From positions 1 to 64,000 of the forward strand of contig NZ_QGNY01000008.1 in assembly GCF_003173575.1 (NCBI RefSeq): 64,000 bases of DNA, written 5' to 3'. Every line of letters starts with the position of its first letter. Position 1 is the first letter of the stretch. This document shows positions 44,389 through 53,225 of the stretch, piece after piece. The notes under the pieces are model-generated. The model made no database searches, was not told where the DNA came from, and was given only the letters and a program-made list of their open reading frames with translations. A program made the position numbers and the translations under genes. Source of the stretch: Pedobacter paludis. Its GTDB lineage: Bacteria; Bacteroidota; Bacteroidia; Sphingobacteriales; Sphingobacteriaceae.

Positions 44389-44598
44389 TTATACATAACG
44401 ACAGTTTCGATAAGAATTATTATTCTTTATTTTAAGATACTCTTGTTCTTCAATGCTAAAACTTGTTTTCTCATTTCCTCTAGGGACAATTTGCGTTTTT
44501 TTGAATTCGCTTGTTTTGCTAGGTAATCCATTTCTAGCAATGATATATCGTAATTTGCTCTCAATATTTTCATTAAAATTATTCTCAAGATAAACCAT
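44389..44598 (-). CDS. Small hypothetical ORF, doubtful
   Basis: A 69-residue ORF in the gap between trxB and the dipeptidase gene. The sequence is polar and charged, has no signal or membrane segment and matches no family I know. Its start is 24 bp from the dipeptidase stop on the same strand. It could be a real small gene, or the remains of a larger one (IVPRGNEKTSFSIEEQEYL looks protein-like). Confidence 0.3.
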   Translation of the reverse strand: MVYLENNFNENIESKLRYIIARNGLPSKTSEFKKTQIVPRGNEKTSFSIEEQEYLKIKNNNSYRNCRYV

Positions 44599-44622
44599 TA
44601 TTTATAGCGAAAAAACTGGAAA

Positions 44623-45798
44623 TCACCCCTTATTTTCTTTGATCAATCGAATTACATTGCCACCGAGAATTTTCCTAATGTCTGTTTCGGAATAACCATT
44701 TTTTAACAATTCTTCGGTAATTTTAGGATAATCTGCAACACTATTCATACCCAATGGAAAAGATTCTGCACCGTCAAAATCCGCACCTAACCCGACATGA
44801 TTTATTCCAGCCAACTTTACGATGTAATTGATGTGTTTGATTATTAATGAAATGGGTGGCCTTATAGCATCGGCATCTGCCTGATGATGAGCAATTAGTG
44901 TGTCAATTGCTGAGCTTTTGTCTAATTTTTCGGTTAAAGATTTCAACTCGACATCGTATTTAGCTAAGAAAGCCTTTTGTTTTGAATTATAGGAAGAATC
45001 TAAAAAACCGCTATAAAAATTCACGCAGATTACACCTCCATTTTTTGCTACAGCCTTAATTTGATCATCTTTCAAATTCCTCGGAACTGGATTAATCCCA
45101 TAAGCACAACTATGTGATACAATTATGGGGTTTGTGGTTGTTGCTATGGCATCATAAAATGTTTTTTCGCCAACGTGAGCAAGATCAACCAAAACGCCTA
45201 ACTTGTTTAACCGCTTAACAACTTGTCTTCCGAAATCGTTCAAACCTGCATTTTCGGGCTTTATTTTCCCAGAAGTTTCCTCTGCAGCCGAACTTGCCCA
45301 TGAGGTGCTGTTGTTCCAGGTAAGTGTTAAATAGGCCATTCCCCTTTTTGCCAAGCTATCGATATAGTCCAAACGATTTTCAATCATATGCCCACCTTCA
45401 ACACCAATCATGGCTGCAAGCTTATTTTGATTTATGGCATTTTCCAGCTCTGCTCCATTCTTTACCAACCCAATTCGTTTTGGATATCTTTTAATCAAAT
45501 TATAAAGTGAATCGATTTCTCTATTTGCCAAAGCATATCCTCCGGTTTCATCGCACCAAATGGAAAAAAACTGAACATCCAAACCGCCTTTTTTTGCCCG
45601 CACCAAGTCGAAATTGCCTTTTGGCTGTAACTTGCCTACGTCAATTCCGGATTTAATTTGATTGAAAAAAATATCGCCATGCGTATCTATCACAATTGCA
45701 TTTTGATGAATGGTTTTTGCTATTTGCGCAAATGATGAAAGATGAATTGCTAAAATTGATAATACAATAAATGGAAATCTCATATTTAAAGATAGCAT
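44623..45798 (-). CDS. Membrane dipeptidase (peptidase M19)
   Basis: A 391-residue protein with a signal peptide (about 1-24). Zinc-ligand segments typical of M19 are visible: VIDTHGD near residue 36, IGVEGGH near 132 (bridging Glu), LVDLAHVGEKTF and VSHSCAYG, and the HVGLGADFDGAESFP block near 330. The family hydrolyses dipeptides with a D- or L-residue at the C-terminus. It is probably periplasmic or outer-membrane associated. It stands alone. Confidence 0.93.
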   Translation of the reverse strand: MLSLNMRFPFIVLSILAIHLSSFAQIAKTIHQNAIVIDTHGDIFFNQIKSGIDVGKLQPKGNFDLVRAKKGGLDVQFFSIWCDETGGYALANREIDSLYNLIKRYPKRIGLVKNGAELENAINQNKLAAMIGVEGGHMIENRLDYIDSLAKRGMAYLTLTWNNSTSWASSAAEETSGKIKPENAGLNDFGRQVVKRLNKLGVLVDLAHVGEKTFYDAIATTTNPIIVSHSCAYGINPVPRNLKDDQIKAVAKNGGVICVNFYSGFLDSSYNSKQKAFLAKYDVELKSLTEKLDKSSAIDTLIAHHQADADAIRPPISLIIKHINYIVKLAGINHVGLGADFDGAESFPLGMNSVADYPKITEELLKNGYSETDIRKILGGNVIRLIKENKG

Positions 45799-45819
45799 AA
45801 AATTATTTTCAATAGCCTG

Positions 45820-45970
45820 TAGTTTGGATTACAAATCCACAGGACAAAAGGGACGAGATTACTCCATAGGAGTTCGTTTATAATAAATCTCGACCAGCGT
45901 AAAAATTTAAAATTTTAATATAAATCATTCTTTAAATTAATGTCGTAGCGAGAGGCCACTACTAGATTTT
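45820..45970. repeat. Cluster of short inverted repeats between dipeptidase and carboxylase genes
   Basis: The segment has GGATTACAAATCC, ACTCCATAGGAGT (a near-perfect palindrome) and, at 45941-45960, a diverged relative of the TCGTAGCGGGACGCTACGA element from 11902-12239. No gene is visible. Confidence 0.55.
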
Positions 45971-45975
45971 AAATT

Positions 45976-47604
45976 TTAAGTCTGAATCATTCCAACATTA
46001 AACTTTTTCGTTATAGGTGCTTGATTGGCAGCTTCAATTCCTGTAGAAATTACTTTACGGGTTTCCAAAGGATCAATAATTCCATCAACCCAAAGCCGTG
46101 AAGCCGCATAATATGGTGTAGTCTGACTGTCGTATCTATCTGTAATTTCCTTTAAAAGTTCAGCTTCTTTTTCCGGCGTAATTTCTTCTCCTTGTGCTTT
46201 TAACGATGCTTCCTGAATTTGCAATAGTGTTTTTGCAGCCTGCGAACCACCCATTACCGCAATTTTTGCAGATGGCCATGCATAAATTAATCTTGGATCG
46301 TAAGCCTTTCCGCACATGGCATAGTTACCTGCACCATAAGAATTTCCCACAACAATAGTAAATTTTGGAACAACGGAATTCGCCACAGCATTAACCATTT
46401 TTGCACCATCTTTAATAATGCCCCCATGCTCTGATCGGCTTCCAACCATAAATCCCGTAACATCCTGAAGAAAAACCAGTGGAATTTTCTTTTGATTGCA
46501 GTTCATAATAAAACGGGCGGCTTTATCGGCACTATCAGAATAAATAACCCCACCAAACTGCATCTCGCCTTTCTTTGATTTAACCACTTTACGCTGATTT
46601 GCAACAATACCTACAGCCCAGCCATCAATTCTGCCCAAGCCACAGATTATGCTTTGCCCGTAACCACCTTTATATTCTTCAAATTCAGAACGATCTACTA
46701 AGCGGTTGATGATGTCCATCATATCGTAAGGCTTTTCTCTATTTTCTGGAAAGAGCCCATACAACTCTTCTTCTTTTTCTTTAGGTTTTGCTGGTTCAAT
46801 GCGATCAAAACCTGCATTTTCAGGAGCACCCAGCATGCTCATAATATTCTTGATGCTATCTAAACATGCTTGATCATTTGGATGCTTGTAATCGGTAACG
46901 CCAGATATTTCACAATGTGTGGTTGCGCCACCCAAAGTTTCGTTATCTACTTCCTCTCCAATAGCCGATTTTACCAAGTATGAACCCGCTAAAAAAACCG
47001 AACCTGTACCTTCCACAATCATGGCTTCGTCGCTCATAATTGGAAGATACGCTCCACCAGCTACACAAGCACCCATAATTGCAGAAATCTGTACAATTCC
47101 TTCGGAAGACATTAATGCATTATTACGGAACATTCTACCAAAGTGTTCTTTATCCGGAAAAATTTCATCCTGCATGGGCAAATATACTCCTGCACTATCT
47201 ACGAGATAAATTACAGGCAAACGATTTTCCATTGCAATTTCCTGAGCACGAAGATTCTTTTTCGCCGTCATCGGGAACCATGCTCCGGCTTTCACTGTTG
47301 CATCGTTTGCAACAATCATACATTGTCTGCCACTTACATATCCAATTCCGCACACCACTCCGGCAGATGGGCAACCACCTTGCTCTTTGTACATTCCATC
47401 TGCCGTGAAAGCACCTACTTCCAAAAATTCAGATCCCTTATCTATTAAATATGCAATACGTTCTCGAGCTAAAAGCTTACCTTTTGCTTTTTGTTTGGCT
47501 GCATTTTTTTCGCCACCGCCCAAATATATTTTTTTAAGCTTAGTACGCAATTCGTAAACCAGCTGCTTATTAATGTCTTCGTTTTTATTGAATTCGATAT
47601 TCAT
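45976..47604 (-). CDS. Acyl-CoA carboxylase carboxyltransferase (beta) subunit, methylcrotonyl-CoA type
   Basis: A 542-residue carboxyltransferase. The N-terminal half has KLLARERIAYLIDKGSEFLE, GGCPSAGVVCGIG and GACVAGGAYLPIMSDE, and the C-terminal half LVFLQDVTGFMVGS and VGNSYGAGNYAMCGKAYDPR. Overall this is most like 3-methylcrotonyl-CoA carboxylase beta (leucine degradation) or a related acyl-CoA carboxylase. It transfers the carboxyl group from biotin to an acyl-CoA. The biotin-bearing alpha subunit is not in the window. Confidence 0.88.
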   Translation of the reverse strand: MNIEFNKNEDINKQLVYELRTKLKKIYLGGGEKNAAKQKAKGKLLARERIAYLIDKGSEFLEVGAFTADGMYKEQGGCPSAGVVCGIGYVSGRQCMIVANDATVKAGAWFPMTAKKNLRAQEIAMENRLPVIYLVDSAGVYLPMQDEIFPDKEHFGRMFRNNALMSSEGIVQISAIMGACVAGGAYLPIMSDEAMIVEGTGSVFLAGSYLVKSAIGEEVDNETLGGATTHCEISGVTDYKHPNDQACLDSIKNIMSMLGAPENAGFDRIEPAKPKEKEEELYGLFPENREKPYDMMDIINRLVDRSEFEEYKGGYGQSIICGLGRIDGWAVGIVANQRKVVKSKKGEMQFGGVIYSDSADKAARFIMNCNQKKIPLVFLQDVTGFMVGSRSEHGGIIKDGAKMVNAVANSVVPKFTIVVGNSYGAGNYAMCGKAYDPRLIYAWPSAKIAVMGGSQAAKTLLQIQEASLKAQGEEITPEKEAELLKEITDRYDSQTTPYYAASRLWVDGIIDPLETRKVISTGIEAANQAPITKKFNVGMIQT

Positions 47605-47687
47605 GTAGGCAATTTAAATTTATTTTTAGAAAAAATATCGAGACCAAATCGGTTTCTGGTATAGGTGATGGATTAATTGTAAAGATT

Positions 47688-47832
47688 TACCACAGAAAGC
47701 ACGAAGGAACACAAGAAAATATTAGCACTCTCTGCGGTTAATCTATTTAATTAACCACATAGAGAACACAGAAAACCAAAGACACAAAGAAAATTATTTA
47801 AAGTGCTCTATTTTTCTCTGTGTTCTCTGTGG
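47688..47832. repeat. ACCACAGAGAACACAGA-type inverted repeat region
   Basis: AACCACATAGAGAACACAGAAAA (47752-47774) faces its near-complement (47811-47832, ending in CTCTGTGGT), and a third related segment (ACCACAGAAAGCACGAAGG) is at 47688. The two outer arms could form a hairpin of about 20 bp. It fills the gap 47605-47931 between divergent genes; nothing else is seen there. Confidence 0.75.
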
Positions 47833-47931
47833 TAAACCCAAACAGCCTATACACCTTATTTTCCTTGCGAAATACTTAGTGCACGTTACGGTTAATCCAT
47901 TTAAAATAATAATTTTGAATAAATCGAAAAT

Positions 47932-48375
47932 ATGGAGCTCACCGTAAATATCCCTGCGTTATTATTTCCTGCAATTAGTTTAATTATGTTGGCGTATACC
48001 AATCGTTTTTTAGCCTTGGCGGCACTGGTGAGAAGTTTGAAAGCGAAATACGAGGAGAGCGAGAAGAATATTGGCTTACAAAATCAGATTAAAAACCTGC
48101 GCTATAGATTGAGGCTTATTAAAAACATGCAGGCTTTCGGCGTATTGAGCTTTTGTCTATGCCTGTTCTGCATGTTTTTTATTTATCTGGAATGGAATAC
48201 GATTGCTGAAATCTTATTTGCCTTAAGTTTAATATTCTTTATGATTTCGCTTATTATTTCTTTAATAGAAATTCAAATCAGCACCAAAGCGCTGGAGCTT
48301 GAACTGAGCACTTTAGAAGATCTGGAAGATGAATCTTTAAGTGGGTTCATCAAAAAGAAATTCAAAAAGGATTAA
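47932..48375 (+). CDS. DUF2721 family membrane protein
   Basis: A 147-residue protein. TM1 is at about 8-28 (ALLFPAISLIMLAYTNRF), a cytoplasmic helical loop with KYEESEKNIGLQNQIKNLRYRLRLIKNMQAFG follows, then TM2 and TM3 (about 65-85 and 92-115). This is the typical DUF2721 arrangement. The function is unknown. It converges on the MaoC gene with 16 bp between stops. Confidence 0.85.
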   Translation: MELTVNIPALLFPAISLIMLAYTNRFLALAALVRSLKAKYEESEKNIGLQNQIKNLRYRLRLIKNMQAFGVLSFCLCLFCMFFIYLEWNTIAEILFALSLIFFMISLIISLIEIQISTKALELELSTLEDLEDESLSGFIKKKFKKD

Positions 48376-48391
48376 ATCATCAGCAAAAAAA

Positions 48392-48856
48392 TTAAGCTGT
48401 TGTAAAATGATATAAAAACACTACTTCGCCATTAAATGCAGGTTTCTTTTGGTCTTCGATTTCCATTTCTATAGCCATATGTACTTTTGTAACCCCGCGA
48501 AGATTGATAATTGAAGCCAGTTTAGCTTTTAATCTTACCTTACTATTTACAGTTACTGCCTGCGCAAACCTTAAGCTTTCAATACCATAATTAATTTCCA
48601 TTTTAAGGTTTTGAATATCAACTATCTCTTTCCATAAAAAAGGAATTAATGATAGTGTTAAATAACCATGGGCTATCGTAGCTTTAAACGGACCCTCGTT
48701 TTGCGCTCTATCTTCATCAACATGAATCCATTGATGATCTAACGTAGCATCTGCAAATTTATTTATTTGCTCTTGAGTAATTGTATGCCATGAGGAAACG
48801 CCTAACTCCTTGCCAAGATGCTGTTCAAATTCTGCGTGACTGCTAATAACTTGCAT
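48392..48856 (-). CDS. MaoC-like (R)-specific enoyl-CoA hydratase
   Basis: A 154-residue hot-dog-fold protein. The hydratase motif is DATLDHQWIHVDEDRA, followed by GPFKATIAHGYLTLSLIP, giving the Asp and His catalytic pair. YGIESLRFAQAV lies in the central helix region. The family hydrates trans-2-enoyl-CoA, so it may be linked to acyl-CoA metabolism with the nearby carboxylase. It starts about 70 bp downstream of the LOG-family gene and may share its transcript. Confidence 0.9.
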   Translation of the reverse strand: MQVISSHAEFEQHLGKELGVSSWHTITQEQINKFADATLDHQWIHVDEDRAQNEGPFKATIAHGYLTLSLIPFLWKEIVDIQNLKMEINYGIESLRFAQAVTVNSKVRLKAKLASIINLRGVTKVHMAIEMEIEDQKKPAFNGEVVFLYHFTTA

Positions 48857-48926
48857 TTTTATAATTTATTGTAATTGCTAAAATTGTTGTATTGTTCAAT
48901 ATATTCAGAAAACTGTTTATCGCAGA

Positions 48927-49520
48927 TTAGCTTAAGTTTCTATCTCTAAACCAAACCTCATCTGGCACTGCAGAAAAATCATCCATCTTTTCGATAAGTA
49001 TTTTTGCATCTGCTTCATTAAAAACAAGATCTCTATTGGCTGGCTTTAAAAATCGGCTTTGTACCATCATTTCCATTTGGACGAACAACGGGTCGTAAAA
49101 ACCGTTAACATTTAGAACACCTATTGGCTTATTGTGCAAACCCAACTGTAACCAGGTAAGCACTTCAAAGAATTCTTCAAGAGTTCCAAAACCGCCGGGC
49201 AAAATGATGAAACCATCGCTCAAATCGGCCATTTTTTGCTTCCGTTGATGCATATTTTCTGTAACAATCATTTCGGTTACACCTTTATGACCAACTTCCT
49301 TATCCATTAAAAATTGAGGGATTACACCTGTGACCAAGCCATTTAAAGCAAGAACATCATCGGCTAGAACACCCATAACCCCTACACTCCCACCGCCGTA
49401 AACTAATCTGATTTCTTGTTTAACCAGCGTTTCAGCCAGTTGTTTGATCGCGTTGCGCAATTGTAAATCGCCGTTAAAGTTTGAGCCACAATACACACAA
49501 ACCGACTTAAGCTTATTCAT
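48927..49520 (-). CDS. LOG-family cytokinin-riboside-phosphate phosphoribohydrolase-like protein
   Basis: A 197-residue protein with VCVYCGSN, RLVYGGGSVGVMG and the catalytic PGGFGTLEEFFEVLTW, where the Arg and Glu act on the nucleotide. It is closer to the compact LOG enzymes than the longer 235-residue protein at 16237-16944. The likely reaction is cleavage of a nucleoside 5'-monophosphate to base and ribose 5-phosphate. Confidence 0.9.
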   Translation of the reverse strand: MNKLKSVCVYCGSNFNGDLQLRNAIKQLAETLVKQEIRLVYGGGSVGVMGVLADDVLALNGLVTGVIPQFLMDKEVGHKGVTEMIVTENMHQRKQKMADLSDGFIILPGGFGTLEEFFEVLTWLQLGLHNKPIGVLNVNGFYDPLFVQMEMMVQSRFLKPANRDLVFNEADAKILIEKMDDFSAVPDEVWFRDRNLS

Positions 49521-49680
49521 TTAGACAAAAATTTACCGAAGTTAAGATTTTATCCTTTCACAACAATTTTAAATTCTGCACAAAACTGTTACAGTTTGCT
49601 TTTTTATGGTTTGTAAAGCATTAAACAGTAGTTTAATTTTATTTTATGCCTAGTGTTTCAACTTCGACTATTTTATTAAA

Positions 49681-49707
49681 CTTCGTAGGTTTTAAAAACC
49701 TACGAGG
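49681..49707. repeat. Palindrome CTTCGTAGGTTTT-A-AAAACCTACGAGG
   Basis: Long inverted repeat with a central A. Its relative at 49935-49966 has compensated substitutions in both arms (TAGG/CCTA against CAGG/CCTG). Confidence 0.8.
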
Positions 49708-49756
49708 TTGTGTAAAAGGAAATTATCTATGAATTTGGGAGCTATCTACTAACTTT

Positions 49757-49820
49757 AAACCTGGTTGAAGCGGTATCCCCCGATTTTTTCTATCGGGGAT
49801 TTAGCGGAAAACAGGGCTAC
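49757..49820. repeat. Dispersed repeat with ATCCCCCGAT hairpin, copy 2
   Basis: It matches 24261-24321 block by block and in the same orientation. Stem: ATCCCCCGAT against ATCGGGGAT. It is part of the gene-free stretch 49521-50037, which also holds two palindromes and a terminator. Confidence 0.8.
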
Positions 49821-49934
49821 AATCGGCAAAGAATTACAGAACCGATCATTTCCAAATCAAAACATAACGATCAATTTGGTGAAATGTATTTATGCAATTG
49901 AAAGTCCTCTCCATAAATTTAGGTTTTGAGTTTA

Positions 49935-49966
49935 AACCTCGCAGGTTTTAAAAACCTGCGAGGTTT
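49935..49966. repeat. Palindrome AACCTCGCAGGTTTT-A-AAAACCTGCGAGGTT
   Basis: Arms of 15-16 bp with a single central A. It is the longest perfect inverted repeat noticed in the window and is related to 49681-49707. Confidence 0.85.
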
Positions 49967-49977
49967 GTGAGGCAAAC

Positions 49978-50004
49978 AAAAAGCGCCGAATAATTCGACG
50001 CCTT
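49978..50004 (-). terminator. Intrinsic terminator of the TonB receptor gene
   Basis: On the minus strand GCGTCGAA pairs with TTCGGCGC (one G-U) around TTA, followed by TTTTT. It lies about 35 bp after the stop. Confidence 0.8.
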
Positions 50005-50037
50005 TCAACCAAATATAAGAGAGAAAAAAGATTATAA

Positions 50038-52617
50038 TTAGAAAGAGAATCTTAAAGTAGCACCATAAGTTCTCGGATCGCCAAGTACGCCTGCGTATAA
50101 ACCAGAATTACCTGCTGCAGCCTGCAATTGCTCATAATAATTTTTATTGCCGATATTTCTGCTCCAAACAAATGCTGAGAATTTTTCAGATCTAAAACCT
50201 AATCTGGCATTGAATAATGAATAACCGGCAACATTTAAAACGCTTGATGGTGTTGCATTGGATGAATAATCTGAGCGGTAACTCACATCGCCAGCAATAA
50301 AATATCTGCCTGGTTTTGTAGCCAAACTACCCGGTGTGCTAAATTCTGCACCTCCAGAAGTATTCCATTTGGAAATTCCCGGCAATCTTCCGCCCGATGC
50401 ATCTTTAAACGCAACTTGAGTAGCAACATTGTTTACAAGTTCTGTGTGCCCTGTTTCTTCTAATGGAAGTGGCGCATTGGTAAACGTTACATATTTACCA
50501 TCCAAATAAGACAATGCCGCGTTTAAGCTTAAAAATCTTTCTAATTGATAGGTAGCATCAATTTCCAAACCTCTTACTTTAACTTTTTCTGCATTTGCCA
50601 AATAACCTCTATTAACGCCTAATTGTGGTGACTGAACATTGGTTTGATAATCCTTAATATCGGTATTAAAAGCCGTTATGTTTAATATCCCGCCTTTAAA
50701 TGGTTTTGTTTTTAAGCCTAATTCATAGTGTTCTACATATTCTGGTTTTACAACGGCTACCGATAAATCTGCAGCACCTGTTGATGTTGTTGGCAAACCG
50801 CCAACGTTTACCCCAACTGGTTTATATGCTGTAGAAAATGTAGCATAAGCGTTTAACTTAGGTGTTGGGCGATATGAAACCGTAATATTACCCGATAAAT
50901 TTTTGTTATCTACGTTGGTTGTAAATTGTTGGTTGGCATAAACGGCTGCTTTAAGTGCAAGCAAAGCTGGATCGGTAGTCTGCAAGCCGCCGTAAGTAGT
51001 TCTGTTATAATCTACATCCTTCTTATCGTACGTAAATCTTAAGCCAGGTAAGACATGTAAATGCTCGATCACTTCCCAATCTACCTGACCAAATATTGCC
51101 GCACTTAATGATTTAATAGTCGAATTGGTTTTAATTCCGAAGCCATCTAACAAACCTGGAGTAGCATAAGCAGCCTGTGCACCTGTAGCGCTTGTTTGCA
51201 CAAATCTCCATTGATCTTTACCTACCTCTTCGGTTTGGTCTAGTCCCTTAAGGTTCTGACCAAGAACAAATACCCCGATAACGCCACTTAATTTTTCGGT
51301 TATGTTACCCGCATATCTAACCTCTTGCGAATATTGATCGTGACGTGAGTTACCCTGTGATTTGGTAAGCGCAGATAGCTCAGAAAAATCCCTATCATTT
51401 GTTGGATCCCAGTTCCAGAATCTCCATGCAGTTGTGGAAGTAAGCGTTCCGTTACCAATTTTATAATCAACATTTAATGAAATTCCACCGATAGACTGAT
51501 TGTGTCTCCATGGAGTATTGGTATTTATCTCCCTAGAAAAAGGATCAATCTTTGGTTGCTGGTATCCCAAATCAGATACAATTTTAGCGTACTGACGGTA
51601 AGCGCTTCTTTCTGTAGTCGCTACACCCGCAATTACCAAAGGATAACCTGCCGGATGTTGAACACTTACATCTCCACTTAATAGAATCTTTAATCTATCA
51701 GATGGCGTGTAATACAGCTGGCCTTTAGAACCCAGGTTGTTTTGTCCGCTGTATTTACGTTCTTCTCTAGTATTCCAAATGGTACCATCACGTTGAGTTC
51801 CTGATAAGGAAATTTTTGCCGCTAGATTTTTTGCCAAACCACCCGAAACGGATGCCTTTGCTTGTAGAAAATTATAATTTCCTACACTCATTTCTACTTT
51901 TGCGGTTGGGTTTTGAGTTGGTTTGGTTGTGGTAATGTTAAATGCACCAGCAGTAGTGTTCTTTCCAAACAAAGTACCTTGTGGCCCACGGATAACCTCG
52001 ATTTGTTCGATATCCAAAAAATCTGTTGAGGTAGCTGCAGGTCGAGCGTGATAAACCCCATCTACGTAAAAACCTACTCCCGGATCAATTCCATCATTCG
52101 TTAGGCCAAATGTTGAACCCAATCCTCTAATATTAAGTGTAGTATTTCTAGCATTAGATGCATATAACTGTACTGATGGAACCAATTCTTTTAACCGATT
52201 AACATTAAATGCGCCCGCGTTTTCTGCAGCCTGTCCACCAATAACCGTAATCGGAATCGGTACATCCTGTAATACTTCCGATCGTCTTCTAGAAGTTACA
52301 ACGATTTCATCTAGCTGTGTATCTTCCACTAAAGTTAATTCAATAGGTGTATTCTGAAGTTTCAAAATCTGAAAATCCTGAGGTTTATAACCAACATAAC
52401 TAATTCGAATATAAAACGGGGGCTGTTGTTTCGCATCGATAGTAAAGGCACCATTGGCATCTGTTACAGTTGCAATATTAGTGCCCCTTACGGTAACGGT
52501 TGCACCGGGTATAGTAATGCTGTTGGCACCTTTCACAACGCCTGTTACCGTATTTTGAGCGAATATGGAGCCTGCTGAAAGAATAAGTGAAAAGAAAATT
52601 AGTAAACTTTGTTTCAT
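50038..52617 (-). CDS. TonB-dependent outer-membrane receptor with N-terminal carboxypeptidase-regulatory-like domain
   Basis: An 859-residue outer-membrane transporter. It has a signal peptide (about 1-20, ending IFAQ) and a CarboxypepD_reg-like domain (about 22-105, VTGVVKGANSITIPGATVTVRG). The plug domain (about 115-235) has DVPIPITVIGGQAAENAGAF and IRGPQGTLFGKNTTAGAFNI, and the 22-strand barrel ends in ATLRFSF with a C-terminal Phe. It lacks the SusC signature context and has no SusD neighbour, so it is more like a classical siderophore, vitamin or small-ligand receptor. The ligand is unknown. Confidence 0.93.
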   Translation of the reverse strand: MKQSLLIFFSLILSAGSIFAQNTVTGVVKGANSITIPGATVTVRGTNIATVTDANGAFTIDAKQQPPFYIRISYVGYKPQDFQILKLQNTPIELTLVEDTQLDEIVVTSRRRSEVLQDVPIPITVIGGQAAENAGAFNVNRLKELVPSVQLYASNARNTTLNIRGLGSTFGLTNDGIDPGVGFYVDGVYHARPAATSTDFLDIEQIEVIRGPQGTLFGKNTTAGAFNITTTKPTQNPTAKVEMSVGNYNFLQAKASVSGGLAKNLAAKISLSGTQRDGTIWNTREERKYSGQNNLGSKGQLYYTPSDRLKILLSGDVSVQHPAGYPLVIAGVATTERSAYRQYAKIVSDLGYQQPKIDPFSREINTNTPWRHNQSIGGISLNVDYKIGNGTLTSTTAWRFWNWDPTNDRDFSELSALTKSQGNSRHDQYSQEVRYAGNITEKLSGVIGVFVLGQNLKGLDQTEEVGKDQWRFVQTSATGAQAAYATPGLLDGFGIKTNSTIKSLSAAIFGQVDWEVIEHLHVLPGLRFTYDKKDVDYNRTTYGGLQTTDPALLALKAAVYANQQFTTNVDNKNLSGNITVSYRPTPKLNAYATFSTAYKPVGVNVGGLPTTSTGAADLSVAVVKPEYVEHYELGLKTKPFKGGILNITAFNTDIKDYQTNVQSPQLGVNRGYLANAEKVKVRGLEIDATYQLERFLSLNAALSYLDGKYVTFTNAPLPLEETGHTELVNNVATQVAFKDASGGRLPGISKWNTSGGAEFSTPGSLATKPGRYFIAGDVSYRSDYSSNATPSSVLNVAGYSLFNARLGFRSEKFSAFVWSRNIGNKNYYEQLQAAAGNSGLYAGVLGDPRTYGATLRFSF

Positions 52618-52951
52618 GATTATTATAATGTGTTTGGGTTTAGATTTTTGTTAATTGTTGTGCTTTTACCTAGTTTTTTGAGCGATTAAACAGTAGCAAC
52701 AATAATTTAATAGGCCTGCAATGTTATGATTCATTCTTTAATTATATAAAATCTATAGATTTAGTCGACAAATATATTAAAAAAAAGCATCTGCCAAATT
52801 TTATTTTGTGAAATTTATTTTTTTGGGATTTGTTTAGGGATTTTTGATACGGAATGTTAACGCTTTGCTTAAGCTCCTCTTCATGCTGAATTCAAGTCAG
52901 TATCTTATATCACGTAAAGATCCTAAAATAAATTCAGTACGACAGCGCCGT

Positions 52952-52986
52952 AAAAAAGCGAGATCATTGTTTTCGATGCCTCGCTC
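52952..52986 (-). terminator. Second intrinsic terminator downstream of guaB
   Basis: On the minus strand GCGAG pairs with CTCGC around a long loop and is followed by six T residues. The 43-bp unit is related to the one at 53148-53182, with both arms changed together. Confidence 0.65.
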
Positions 52987-53147
52987 CATTTATTAAAAAT
53001 TTCATTCTTAAAAGATTTCTCCACTTGGTCGAAATGACGACTGGCTGGGGAAGTTTCAATCTTTCAGCTTTTACCTTTAACCTATCGGTTGGTGTCTTGC
53101 CAACCGAAAAATTAGGTTCATTAATTTTCTCGCCACATTTACGCCAT
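52987..53147. other. Rest of the gene-free stretch between the TonB receptor and guaB
   Basis: Between the two terminators there is an inverted repeat around 53080-53110 (ATCGGTTGG...CCAACCG). I see no ORF or RNA gene here or in the remaining upstream region of the receptor (52618-52951), which must hold its promoter. Confidence 0.4.
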
Positions 53148-53182
53148 AAAAAAGCAGGACTATCGTTTCTGACGCCCTGCTC
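53148..53182 (-). terminator. First intrinsic terminator downstream of guaB
   Basis: On the minus strand GCAGG pairs with CCTGC and is followed by TTTTTT, about 45 bp after the guaB stop. Confidence 0.75.
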
Positions 53183-53225
53183 CTATCTTCTGTATTAAGA
53201 TTACTTTATCCTCGAATGATGAAGT

